A DNA stretch of 64,000 nucleotides from Phycisphaerae bacterium. GTDB lineage: Bacteria; Planctomycetota; Phycisphaerae; UBA1845. Made by a program: the position numbers and the translations under genes. The stretch spans positions 58,342 to 122,341 of the forward strand of contig JAJDDT010000062.1 of assembly GCA_029260165.1 (NCBI GenBank), read 5' to 3'. The first letter of the stretch is position 1. Every line of letters starts with the position of its first letter. Below, one piece after another: positions 43,409 through 51,904 of this stretch. The notes beneath the pieces are model-generated. The model saw nothing but the letters and a program-made list of their open reading frames with translations. It was not told the DNA's origin and ran no database searches.

Positions 43409-43771
43409 CTATCCTCCGTCACCGTCGGTCGTGCCATCGCCGTCGGTCCCGTCACCATCTCCCGATCCGTCGTCGTCGCCTGTGTTGTCACCGTCGGTTG
43501 CCGGCGGGGTTCCGTCCAGACCGGCGTCGACGATGGCGTCGACAAATTCCTCGTTGTCAATGCCAAGGTTGTTGAGGGCGTTTCTCCGGGCGTCGTCGGT
43601 CAGGTTGGGATCCTGAACAATATCCTGGACATCCTCGACGAAAATGGGTTCGCCGTCTGCATTTTTCAACTGATCGGGAAATTCCGTTCGCTGGGTGGCG
43701 AACAAGCCACAACCCGCGAGGGTGATGATCAGGCAACACGTTGTGGTGAGTATCGTTTTTGGAAGATTCAT
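43409..43771 (-). CDS. Small lipoprotein with Asp/Gly-rich tail
   Basis: 120 residues, unrecognised. Signal ITLAGCGLF gives the lipobox. The core (EPIFVEDVQDIVQDPNLTDD ARRNALNNLG region) looks helical. The last 30 or so residues are Asp/Gly/Thr repeats (GDGDGTDGDGTTDGDGG), a likely flexible surface tail. The ATG at 43771 has GGAG 8 nt upstream. Upstream lies a dense cluster of repeats. Confidence 0.7.
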   Translation of the reverse strand: MNLPKTILTTTCCLIITLAGCGLFATQRTEFPDQLKNADGEPIFVEDVQDIVQDPNLTDDARRNALNNLGIDNEEFVDAIVDAGLDGTPPATDGDNTGDDDGSGDGDGTDGDGTTDGDGG

Positions 43772-43821
43772 GTTGTTGACTCCGGTTACATCCTTTGGTG
43801 TCACAAACCCGGTTGGTTCAT

Positions 43822-43847
43822 CCCTGCAGGTGCGAGCACCTGCAGGG
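43822..43847. repeat. Palindrome of family C, without GTAG head
   Basis: Perfect 12-bp arms CCCTGCAGGTGC / GCACCTGCAGGG around a GA loop. The core is shared with copies at 44042, 59730 and 59898. Confidence 0.75.
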
Positions 43848-43850
43848 TGC

Positions 43851-44009
43851 ATGACCATTCTGGACGCTATGGACTATTGTAGCGTCACTCCTCGTGGGTG
43901 ACGGGAACACAAAACGACGTCTGTCTGCGATCGCGCCGCCCACAAGGGGCGACGCTACAGAATGGGCACCTGCAAAACACCACGATCGTACCCGCCGATT
44001 CTGTCACGC
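43851..44009 (+). repeat. Repeat family A (BIME-like), reference copy
   Basis: GTAG at 43879-43882, arms CGTCACTCC/GGGTGACG, linker GGGAACACAAAACGACGTC, second inverted hairpin with arms CGCCGCCC/GGGGCGACG followed by CTAC, and tail CACGATCGTACCCGCCGATT. The two hairpins face outward as a BIME does. The gap 43772-44176 holds only family A and C repeats. Confidence 0.8.
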
Positions 44010-44041
44010 AGCCGCGCCCGCCCTGTGTCGCGACATCGCTT

Positions 44042-44065
44042 GGCAGGTGCGAGCACCTGCCCTAC
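44042..44065 (-). repeat. REP of family C
   Basis: Arms GGCAGGTGC and GCACCTGCC with a GA loop, followed by CTAC: GTAG plus hairpin on the minus strand. Confidence 0.75.
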
Positions 44066-44176
44066 ATTGATCGTTGAATCATACAGCATTCATTTGCATG
44101 ATCCAGCGATGGATATCCGTTGGGCGGACGACGCCTCGACAGGGTTATCGGTCGAATGGGCGGAAGGATTGAGGGC

Positions 44177-45403
44177 ATGGCTGGGTTTGTGACGCATCTG
44201 GAATCGGCGATTGACGGGACGAAACTGGCGGCGGATGAGGTGCAAACGCTGCACGAAGGCCGTCCGTTGTGGGTTCGGTATGATCTGGATGCGATCCGTG
44301 AGCGGGTGAATCCGGAGACGATCGCGAGGCGATCGCCGACGATGTGGCGTTATGAGGAGTTGCTACCGTGTTCTGCTGCGGAGGCGGTGACGCTTGGGGA
44401 AGGGATGACACCGTTGCTGTCCGCGACACGGTTGGGAAGCGCGATCGGGTTGAACGATCTGTGGATCAAGGACGAATCGCAGTTGCCGACGGGGTCGTTC
44501 AAGAGTCGCGGGTTGGGGATGGCGGTGTCGATGGCGGCCAGGTTCGGATTGCGACGGCTTGCGATTCCGACGGCGGGGAATGCGGGGGGTGCGTTGGCAG
44601 CGTATGGCGCGCGGGTGGGGGCGGAGGTTTTTGTGTTCATGCCGGAGGACACGCCGGTGATCAATCAGATCGAGTGTCACCTGGCCGGTGCGAAAACGTT
44701 TCTTGTGAACGGATTGATCAACGATTGCGGACGGATTGTGCGCGAAGGGGTTGAATCGGCGGGCTGGTTTGATTTTTCGACGCTGAAGGAGCCTTATCGA
44801 ATCGAAGGGAAGAAAACGATGGGGCTTGAGTTGGCTGAGCAGTTCGGGTGGGAGCTACCGGACGCGATTTTGTATCCGACGGGCGGTGGTACGGGGTTGA
44901 TCGGGATGTGGAAGGCGTTTGCGGAGTTGCAGGAATTGGGTTGGTTGCGGACGAAGAAGAAGCCTCGGATGTTTGCGGTGCAGTCGGATGGTTGTGCGCC
45001 GATTGTTCGGGCGTTTGAAAATGGGGAGCGATTTGCGGAGGTTTTCGAGGGGGCAGCCACCTGTGCGGCGGGGATTCGCGTGCCTGTCGCGGTGGGAGAT
45101 TTCATGATTCTCGACGCGGTTCGGGAGAGTGGTGGAGCCGCGGTTTCGGTTTGTGAGGATGACATCATGGGAGCGGTTTCGCGGGCGATTTCGCTGGAGG
45201 GGATATCGGTTTGTCCGGAGGCGGCTGCTTGTGTGTTGGCCGCGAAGAAATTGGTAGTGGACGGGCGATTGAAGGCGGATGAGCGGACGGTGATATTCAA
45301 TACCGGGGCGGTGCAGAAGTATCCGGAGTGTGCGGCGGTTGATCTGCCGCGGGTGGACGTTGGGACGGCGGTTGATTATGCGGCGTTGACTGGAATAGCC
45401 TGA
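44177..45403 (+). CDS. thrC: Threonine synthase
   Basis: 408 residues. Final step of threonine synthesis from O-phosphohomoserine, PLP-dependent. LPTGSFKSRGLGMAVSMA contains the PLP lysine, PTAGNAGGALAAYGARVG the phosphate-pocket glycines and ILYPTGGGTGLIGMWKAF the C-terminal PLP loop. An alternative fold-II lyase is possible but length and N-terminal arm fit threonine synthase. ATG 44177 lies after GGAAGG/GAGGG; upstream ATG 44156 is possible. It converges on asnS with a 17-nt gap. Confidence 0.9.
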   Translation: MAGFVTHLESAIDGTKLAADEVQTLHEGRPLWVRYDLDAIRERVNPETIARRSPTMWRYEELLPCSAAEAVTLGEGMTPLLSATRLGSAIGLNDLWIKDESQLPTGSFKSRGLGMAVSMAARFGLRRLAIPTAGNAGGALAAYGARVGAEVFVFMPEDTPVINQIECHLAGAKTFLVNGLINDCGRIVREGVESAGWFDFSTLKEPYRIEGKKTMGLELAEQFGWELPDAILYPTGGGTGLIGMWKAFAELQELGWLRTKKKPRMFAVQSDGCAPIVRAFENGERFAEVFEGAATCAAGIRVPVAVGDFMILDAVRESGGAAVSVCEDDIMGAVSRAISLEGISVCPEAAACVLAAKKLVVDGRLKADERTVIFNTGAVQKYPECAAVDLPRVDVGTAVDYAALTGIA

Positions 45404-45424
45404 CGGCGACGGCGTCCGGGCTAC
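45399..45424 (-). repeat. GTAG-headed hairpin between thrC and asnS (family E)
   Basis: On the minus strand: GTAG, then CCCGGACG, a GC-rich loop and CGTCAGG, a 7-bp stem with one mismatch. The TAG stop of asnS (45421-45423) lies in the head and the TGA of thrC (45401-45403) in the other arm. It may also act as a bidirectional terminator. Confidence 0.55.
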
Positions 45425-46929
45425 GGATATATCTTTCCGAGCATGCGGGGGTAGGGGATTGTTTCGCGGATGTGTTTGAGGCCGCAGAGCCATGCGACGG
45501 TTCTTTCCACGCCCAATCCGAATCCGCCATGCGGGACCGAGCCGTAGCGACGCAGGTCGAGGTACCACTCGAAGTTCTCGACGGGCAGACTGTGGGCTTT
45601 GATGCGTTCGAGCAGGATGTCGTGGTTTTCCTCGCGCATCGAGCCGCCGATGACCTCGCCGTAGCCCTGGGGTGCGATCAGGTCGAAGTTTTCCACGACC
45701 CTGTCGTCGTCGCGATCGACGCGCATGTAGAAGGCTTTGACCTCCCTGGGGTAGTGCGTGACGAAGACGGGGCGGTCGTGCAGGCGGGAGATGATCGTCT
45801 CGTCGCTGCCGCCGAGGTCGCTGCCGAACTGGAACTCAGCCGCAAGTTTCATGTGCGTCGGAATGTTGGCGATTTGTTCTTCAAGTTCTGTCCGTTCCTC
45901 GCGGGCGGTTTGGATGTCCTGGGCGGCTTTTTCCTTTTGCCATTGCTTTTTGGCGGTCTTGCCGGATTCCTCAAGTTCCGTGATTTTGTTGTTCAGTCCC
46001 TCGATTTCGGCGGTTTTTTCTGTCAGGTCATTCTCAAGGAGTTCTTTCGCCTTCGGTCCGTGGAGCATCTCGACCGCATCAGCATATCGAAGCCGGTGGA
46101 ATGGTTTTTGGATGGCTTCGAGGGAGGCGATGTCTCTGCCGATGGCTTCGATGTCGTCGCGGTTGTCTTTCAAAATCCGCTGCACCACCGAGCAGACGAA
46201 ATTCTCCGCCAATTCCAGCACCTCGTCCATTTCGCAGAAAGCCATCTCCGGCTCGACCATCCAGAATTCGGTCAGGTGTCGGCGGGTCTTGGATTTCTCC
46301 GCGCGAAAAGTCGGGCCGAAGCAGTAGACCTTGTCGTGGGCCATGCAGGCTGCCTCGACGTAGAGCTGGCCGGTTTGGGCGAGGAATACCTGCTCGTCGA
46401 AATAGTCGACCTCGAACAGGGTGGACGCGCCTTCACCGATGGCGGGCGCGAAGATCGGTGTGTCGATGAGTTTGAATCCTTCGCCGTTGAAGAACTGTCG
46501 GATGGCATCGACAATCGTCGCGCGGATGCGGAGGATGTGCCACTGACGTTGAGAGCGAAACCAGAGGTGACGTTGTTTCATCAGAAAGTCGACGCCGTGC
46601 GCTTTGGGCGTGATCGGGTAGTCGGCTGACTCGCCGATGATGTTGCAGGCGGTGATGTCGCGAACCTCGACGCCGCCCGGTGCGCGCTCTTCGAGACAAG
46701 GGGTGCCGGTGATGGTGAACGAGGATTCCTGGGAGAGTTTCTTGGCGACATCGAAGAATGATTCGGTCGTTTCGTTTTTTTCGAGGACGCACTGGCAGGT
46801 GCCTGATCCGTCGCGGATGGTGATGAACGCGACTTTCCCGGTGGGGCGTGCCTTGGCGACCCAGCCATAGAGTGTGACGGAACTGCCCACATGGTTCTTC
46901 AGATCGGTGACGTAGATTCGGTCTTTCAT
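45421..46929 (-). CDS. asnS: Asparaginyl-tRNA synthetase with coiled-coil insertion
   Basis: 502 residues. N-terminal OB-fold (GWVAKARPTGKVAFITIRDG) binds the anticodon; the class II catalytic core has motif 2 FGPTFRAEKSKTRRHLTEFW and motif 3 GGFGLGVERTVAWLCGLKHI. Residues of about 295-358 (KTAEIEGLNNKITELEESGK through EERTELEEQIANIP) form a charged, Leu-spaced coiled coil between motifs 2 and 3 that ordinary AsnRS lacks; typical length is about 430-466. Start ATG 46929; the longer frame to 46974 lacks support. Confidence 0.95.
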   Translation of the reverse strand: MKDRIYVTDLKNHVGSSVTLYGWVAKARPTGKVAFITIRDGSGTCQCVLEKNETTESFFDVAKKLSQESSFTITGTPCLEERAPGGVEVRDITACNIIGESADYPITPKAHGVDFLMKQRHLWFRSQRQWHILRIRATIVDAIRQFFNGEGFKLIDTPIFAPAIGEGASTLFEVDYFDEQVFLAQTGQLYVEAACMAHDKVYCFGPTFRAEKSKTRRHLTEFWMVEPEMAFCEMDEVLELAENFVCSVVQRILKDNRDDIEAIGRDIASLEAIQKPFHRLRYADAVEMLHGPKAKELLENDLTEKTAEIEGLNNKITELEESGKTAKKQWQKEKAAQDIQTAREERTELEEQIANIPTHMKLAAEFQFGSDLGGSDETIISRLHDRPVFVTHYPREVKAFYMRVDRDDDRVVENFDLIAPQGYGEVIGGSMREENHDILLERIKAHSLPVENFEWYLDLRRYGSVPHGGFGLGVERTVAWLCGLKHIRETIPYPRMLGKIYP

Positions 46930-46973
46930 GTCGGTTTTTATAGTGGCAGCGTCGGGGGATCGCAACGGGTACA

Positions 46974-47136
46974 TGACCGTTTCGGCGGCGCACCATTGAT
47001 CGATGTAGCGTCACCCCTTGTGAGTGGCGGGAACGCGAAACGACATCACCTTGCAATCGCGCCGCCCACAAAGGGCGACGCTACAGAATGGGCACCTGCA
47101 AAACACTACGATCGTACCCGCCGATTCTGTCATGCA
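46974..47136 (+). repeat. Repeat family A (BIME-like), full copy
   Basis: TGACCGTTTCGGCGGCGC left flank, GTAG head with arms CGTCACCC/GAGTGGCG, linker GGGAACGCGAAACGACATC, second hairpin CGCCGCCC/GGGCGACG with CTAC, and tail CTACGATCGTACCCGCCG. It fills most of the 312-nt gap between asnS and the next gene. Confidence 0.8.
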
Positions 47137-47241
47137 CCCGATCGCAACTGCGTCCCGGGTTGTGACGTGGCCTGGTTTTGATAGGGTTTCGCGTGCGTTT
47201 GATTTGGCGGAATGGATGGTTGCGACGAAACGAGGTTGGTG

Positions 47242-48480
47242 ATGGCGGTTCAGCGGGTGGTGGTGATCGGGGCGGGGACGATGGGTGCGGGGATCGCGCA
47301 GACGGCGGCGGGTGGGGGATGCGACGTCGTGTTGATCGACGTGACGGCTGACGCGGTTGAGCGTGGGATTGGCGGGATTCGGTCGGCCCTCGATCGTCGG
47401 GTTGATCGCGGGAAGATGGACGCAGCGGATCGCGATGCGCTTTTGGGGCGGATCGAAGGGCGGACGGCGATCGAGGGATTGGGTGATGTGCAATTGGCGA
47501 TCGAAGCCATCGTCGAGGATTTGGGTGTGAAGAGGAAAGTGTTCGGGCAGTTGGAGGCGACGTGTTCGACGGATGCGGTGCTTGCGACGAACACGTCTTC
47601 GCTGCGCGTGTCGGATATCGCCGGGGGTGTGGCGGACGCGGGTCGGGTCGTCGGGATGCATTTTTTCAATCCCGCACCGGTGATGCCGCTGGTCGAGGTG
47701 ATCGCGGGGAGGGAAAGTTCGGATCGGGCGTTGAATCTGGTGACTGAGGCGGCGCGTGCGTGGGGCAAGGTTCCGGTGCGGGCTTCGGACACGCCTGGGT
47801 TTATTGTGAATCGCGTTGCGCGCGGGTTCTATCTCGAAGCGCTAAGAATGCTGGGCGAGGGCGTGGCTGGTGTCGACAAGATCGACGCAGCGATGAAAAC
47901 CCTCGGTACGTTTCGGATGGGGCCTTTCGAGCTGATGGACCTTGTGGGGCTGGACGTGAATTACGCGGTTTCGTGCTCGGTGTATGAGCAGTCGGGCGAA
48001 CCTGCCCGGCTACAGCCACATGACATTCAGCGCGACCTCGTGGAGAAAGGGCACCTTGGTCGAAAGTCCGGGCGTGGTTTTTATTCGTACGACGGTCCGT
48101 CACCGACCGTGGATGTGCGGGGCGACGAGCGGGGGATTTCGTTGGGGGGGGAGTTGTCGGATGCGGTGAATCGTTTTGCGGAATGCGCTGCGTTGTGCGA
48201 GTCGGACGTTCTTGCGGCTGCTACCGAAATCGATCGATACATCTTTTCGCGGACCCTGGTTGCGATCATGAATGAAGCGGGATTGGCGTTGGGCGACGGG
48301 GTGGCTACCGGTGCTGACATCGACACAGCCATGCAGCGTGGGACGAATTATCCCAAAGGTCCACTCGCGTGGGCAAAGAGTGCCGGTCACGAGCGGTTGG
48401 CTTCGTTGCTCCGGTTTCTGAATGAATCGGTTACCGACGGTCGTTTTGCGCCATGTGACAAGGGTTCGACAGGCTTCTGA
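47242..48480 (+). CDS. 3-hydroxyacyl-CoA dehydrogenase (PaaH/HBD type)
   Basis: 412 residues. NAD-binding start VVVIGAGTMGAGIAQTAAGG, catalytic region GMHFFNPAPVMPLVEVIAGR and DTPGFIVNRVARGFYLEALR, with two C-terminal 3HCDH domains (second around ALGDGVATGADIDTAMQRGT). It oxidises 3-hydroxyacyl-CoA in fatty-acid or phenylacetate degradation or in butyrate metabolism. Single copy with no hydratase fused. ATG 47242 has GAGG 6 nt upstream; the reading from 47212 is rejected. Confidence 0.92.
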   Translation: MAVQRVVVIGAGTMGAGIAQTAAGGGCDVVLIDVTADAVERGIGGIRSALDRRVDRGKMDAADRDALLGRIEGRTAIEGLGDVQLAIEAIVEDLGVKRKVFGQLEATCSTDAVLATNTSSLRVSDIAGGVADAGRVVGMHFFNPAPVMPLVEVIAGRESSDRALNLVTEAARAWGKVPVRASDTPGFIVNRVARGFYLEALRMLGEGVAGVDKIDAAMKTLGTFRMGPFELMDLVGLDVNYAVSCSVYEQSGEPARLQPHDIQRDLVEKGHLGRKSGRGFYSYDGPSPTVDVRGDERGISLGGELSDAVNRFAECAALCESDVLAAATEIDRYIFSRTLVAIMNEAGLALGDGVATGADIDTAMQRGTNYPKGPLAWAKSAGHERLASLLRFLNESVTDGRFAPCDKGSTGF

Positions 48481-48481
48481 G

Positions 48482-49885
48482 CTACGAATCGCCCTGATTG
48501 CAGATTCCGGCGCTAAGCGAAATCGTCGCAGTCGTGCCGTTTCCGGGTGTCGAGTCGAGGGTCAGGGTGCCGCCATGTCGTTGGACAATTCGTTGCACCA
48601 GCGGCAGACCCATGCCCGTTCCGTTGGGTCTTGTCGTGAAAAACAGATCGAACAGGTGTTTGCGCACGGCGTCCGTAATGCCCTTTCCCCGGTCGAGAAT
48701 CGACACGCGCCAATGTGGCGGATCCCCGTTCGTGCCCGATTCGACACTCCCGATCACTTTGATCGGCCTGCTCTCGTCCGTGTGGTGCGCTGCGTTGGTA
48801 ATCAGTTCGCCAATGGCTGCGGACAACTGCCCGCGATCAATCAGGCACGTTGTGTCACCCGTATTGTCTTCAGAGACAAGATCGATGCCTTTCGCACGGA
48901 GCACGCCGCTCGCAAGCGATTCAGCGTCCCTGAGTACGTCTTCGAAATTTGTGGGTGCCTTCTCAATGTGTGCTGACCGCGCGAATTCGAAGAGCTGGGT
49001 GATCCGCTCATCCATTCGATCAACTTCAGCCACGATGTCTTCGAGCGTGCCCTTCAATGATTCGGGGTGGTCGGCGCGACGACTTGCCAGTTGGGCAGCC
49101 GCTCGCATTCCCGCAAGAGGGTTACGCAATCCGTGCGCGACGTTGGTGCACAACTCGCCGATGGCAGCCATCTCGCGTGTCATGATCAACTGCTTCTGAT
49201 GGTCGGCCAGGCTTGCACTCATTTCGTTCATGCGACGGGCCAGGTGTCCCAGCTCGTCATTCGACCGGACCACAATTCGATGGTCCAGTTGCCCGCTTCC
49301 GATAACACCGGTCGCTTCAGCGAATTCACGCATCGGCTTGACGAACCAGTCACGAATGAAAAGGGTGGCGATCGTCACCAGCAGAACGGAGATGCCTGCG
49401 CAACTCACGACAAGGGCCTGGGCGGTCCAGAATGCGGTGGCGGTTTCCGCCGTCGCATCCGCACCGACCCCATCGTAGTATCTTCTTAATTTGCGAAGTT
49501 CGTAATCCGCCTTGCTTACGAGTTTGACCGTGGAAGGGGCATTGGGATCGGATAACGCGAGTTCGGCGACCGCGCTGCGGACCACCGACCAGGACTCGCG
49601 TTCGATGTCAGCGGTCGACAACGATTCACGCACGCGCAGATCGTCGAGTACGCCTTCAGGCCACCAGTCGTTTTCGCGGAGAGGCGTGAACCCGTGTGCT
49701 ATGGCGGTCTGATAGAACACCTCGGCGCGCACATTGTCGGTGAATACGCTCAGTTCCTTCGCGGTTGCCTGTGCCAACGCCTTTCGGGTTGATGTGCGAA
49801 CAGAGCTGACCACGACAGCCGTCGTTGCCAGCAACATGCCAAGCAAGCTCAGCATGACAAGATTTAACTTGCCCCTGATGGTCAT
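48482..49885 (-). CDS. Sensor histidine kinase with HAMP domain
   Basis: 467 residues. TM1 (LNLVMLSLLGMLLATTAVVV), a periplasmic sensor of roughly 130 residues, TM2 (VVSCAGISVLLVTIATLF), HAMP, then the His box NVAHGLRNPLAGMRAAAQ, N box ELITNAAHH, G1 DRGKGI and G2 NGTGMGLPLV. NtrB-like kinases of this type usually pair with sigma-54 activators; a candidate (51905) lies 2 kb away on the other strand. ATG 49885 chosen over GTG 49897; no clear ribosome site. The pseudopilin gene lies directly upstream. Confidence 0.92.
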   Translation of the reverse strand: MTIRGKLNLVMLSLLGMLLATTAVVVSSVRTSTRKALAQATAKELSVFTDNVRAEVFYQTAIAHGFTPLRENDWWPEGVLDDLRVRESLSTADIERESWSVVRSAVAELALSDPNAPSTVKLVSKADYELRKLRRYYDGVGADATAETATAFWTAQALVVSCAGISVLLVTIATLFIRDWFVKPMREFAEATGVIGSGQLDHRIVVRSNDELGHLARRMNEMSASLADHQKQLIMTREMAAIGELCTNVAHGLRNPLAGMRAAAQLASRRADHPESLKGTLEDIVAEVDRMDERITQLFEFARSAHIEKAPTNFEDVLRDAESLASGVLRAKGIDLVSEDNTGDTTCLIDRGQLSAAIGELITNAAHHTDESRPIKVIGSVESGTNGDPPHWRVSILDRGKGITDAVRKHLFDLFFTTRPNGTGMGLPLVQRIVQRHGGTLTLDSTPGNGTTATISLSAGICNQGDS

Positions 49886-49922
49886 TTTGGCCCGCACCTT
49901 TCGAACGCGACCGGATCACGTT

Positions 49923-50717
49923 CTAGAACGGGTCCGGTCTGTTGTAGCAAAATGCGAACCAGGCGCGAAAAATGTCCATATCACTCCCGTAGCTGTTCAC
50001 CGGAATCTCGGCGTTTGGATCGTAGATACTGTCATACGAAAAATCGTCACGCTCATCATCCCAATGAACTCCCTGATGCGAAATGCTCTCGTCCGGGTCG
50101 GCGTACCATGTCGCGCTGCCATCGGTATAGAGAACATTGTAACCTATCTTGTGTGTGTAGTATCCGTGGCCAAGCCGTGTGGTGCGAAACTGAGCGAAAT
50201 TGTCCGACGCCAACGCGAGATGTCGCGACGCGCCGACGTGCGGACTCTCCAACGCGGGAACGTGAACTGCGTAGGTGTAGTTGCCTGCGACGGGTCTGGG
50301 ATTGGGCTTGCCCAGATCAGACATCTTTCCGCCAACGTCCCGCTTTTTCGCGGACGGACAAAGGAATATTTTTGCGTCCGAAACGTAAAGAGGCCACAAT
50401 CGTCCGAGATGGTGCAGAACCGTCCCGTCGCTCAGTTTTCGTTGCAGATACGAACGATTGCTCTTGCCTGACAACGGCTTCATGACCGGTGGTCCGAGTT
50501 CGTTGTTGAATTCCGCGTAGGTGAAAAGCCCGGTCGACATGTGCTTGAGATTGGCGAGGCAGACCGTTCGCCGACCCTGCTCGCGGGCGTTTTTCAGCGA
50601 CGGGAGCATCATCGCCGCCAGGGCTGTTATCAACGACATTACGATCATCAATTCGATGAGCGTCACGCCGTCGCAACGTCGCCTGTCCAGAGTTCGTTTC
50701 GTCATGCTCCTGCCCAT
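49923..50717 (-). CDS. Prepilin-like protein with H-X9-DG motif
   Basis: 264 residues. A basic lead peptide ends DG, followed by VTLIELMIVMSLITALAAMM, the type IV pilin/pseudopilin cleavage site with Glu at +5. HKIGYNVLYTDG fits the H-X9-DG signature of planctomycete pseudopilins, and the globular part has CLANLKHMSTGLFTYAEFNN. It is processed by prepilin peptidase and sits in the inner membrane or a pseudopilus. ATG 50717 has AAGGAG 8 nt upstream. It shares a transcript with the kinase; its promoter must lie between it and 50951. Confidence 0.88.
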   Translation of the reverse strand: MGRSMTKRTLDRRRCDGVTLIELMIVMSLITALAAMMLPSLKNAREQGRRTVCLANLKHMSTGLFTYAEFNNELGPPVMKPLSGKSNRSYLQRKLSDGTVLHHLGRLWPLYVSDAKIFLCPSAKKRDVGGKMSDLGKPNPRPVAGNYTYAVHVPALESPHVGASRHLALASDNFAQFRTTRLGHGYYTHKIGYNVLYTDGSATWYADPDESISHQGVHWDDERDDFSYDSIYDPNAEIPVNSYGSDMDIFRAWFAFCYNRPDPF

Positions 50718-50950
50718 GCCCGGCTCTCCTTGCGACACGGTGGTCGGCACCGTGCGTGTAAGGAGGTTATGAGCACATTTGGTGCCGGAGGCGAGCAATG
50801 GTCCTAAGTCATGGAAACACAGGTGGTTACATGAAATCAGCAATTATCGCCATGGTCAGCGCAACTGCGAGCCTGCTCGCACTTTGGGGCAAATTTCGCA
50901 AACCGGCCGCCGTTGTCGTCAACCGTCGATACCCGTTGGAAAACCACAAA

Positions 50951-51874
50951 ATGAAATTCGTCAAAAAAATAATGGTGGTCTGCGTCGCCGTCACAGGCTC
51001 GACCGCTCAGGGTCAGGTGACCCGACTCATCGAAGGATTTGAATTCGCCTCAAGCGAACAGGCTGCGACACTGGGCGTGACGGATCTCACCGACTCTGCC
51101 AATTTCCCGACGCTTTACACCAATGGTGCGGGGCCAGGTGAGGGCGGTGCCACGGAAGGCGAGAATAGTCTGGGCACCGACGGGTTGTTCGGTGGCGAGG
51201 ACGGAATTTTCGTGCCGGGTTCGGTGCTTGGATTCCGCAGACAAATCGACACCGACCTGTTCCCGACAGGTGAAGTGGTGCTTTTGCATTCGTATGGTGA
51301 CCCGAACGTCACCGGTGCCGTGCCGGCGGACAAACCACTGGACGAGTTGGAAATCCTCGGGGATTTTTATGGATCGAAGGAGTATGGCGAAGGACTGACC
51401 GGCACACACCTGTGGATCAATCTGCTCGACGCCGAGGGGGAGCGATTCAATTTTATCAACTACTCGGAGGCTTCTCTTTTTCAGGACGGTTACACGCTGG
51501 ATGTGTTGATTGGCCTGGGGGAGGCACGGCTTGATCCGGATTCGCTTATTGAGGTGCCTGACGGTGATCGACTTTTGACTGAAATCGTGGCCATTGAAGT
51601 ATTGCTTCAGGATGATGACGACCCGCCGACGGGGGCCGGCAAATGGTATATCGACAATCTTCGAATTCGCGAAGCGGAAGCGGCTGCGGTTCCGGGAGAT
51701 ACGGACAACGACGGTGACGTGGACGTTTTCGATTTTCTCGCGTTTGAAGCGTGTGAGCTGGGGCCTGAATTCCCGCTGGAAGCGGGTTGTGAGGGGTTGG
51801 ATTTCGATGAGGACGGGGACGTGGATTTTGGTGATTTCTCAACATTTCAACGGTTCGTCACGGGCGGATTTTAG
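50951..51874 (+). CDS. Secreted protein with C-terminal dockerin-like domain
   Basis: 307 residues. Signal MKFVKKIMVVCVAVTGSTAQ, then a 210-residue domain of the DUF4465/CBM-like type (FEFASSEQAATLGVTDLTDS, GTHLWINLLDAEGERFNFIN, GKWYIDNLRIRE at the end); I regard that family call as tentative. The C-terminus has two calcium loops (GDTDNDGDVDVFDFLAF and DFDEDGDVDFGDFSTFQRF). ATG 50951 preferred for its signal; an in-frame ATG at 50831 would add 40 residues. Precedes the sigma-54 regulator on the same strand. Confidence 0.75.
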   Translation: MKFVKKIMVVCVAVTGSTAQGQVTRLIEGFEFASSEQAATLGVTDLTDSANFPTLYTNGAGPGEGGATEGENSLGTDGLFGGEDGIFVPGSVLGFRRQIDTDLFPTGEVVLLHSYGDPNVTGAVPADKPLDELEILGDFYGSKEYGEGLTGTHLWINLLDAEGERFNFINYSEASLFQDGYTLDVLIGLGEARLDPDSLIEVPDGDRLLTEIVAIEVLLQDDDDPPTGAGKWYIDNLRIREAEAAAVPGDTDNDGDVDVFDFLAFEACELGPEFPLEAGCEGLDFDEDGDVDFGDFSTFQRFVTGGF

Positions 51875-51904
51875 GGATGGATGTTTCAGACTGGAGGTAG
51901 TTCG

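Noticed and set aside
43851..44009. Family A repeats as rho-independent terminators
   Set aside because: Hairpins lack U-tracts, occur as inverted pairs with shared linkers and flanks, and are also found inside coding sequence and upstream of genes.
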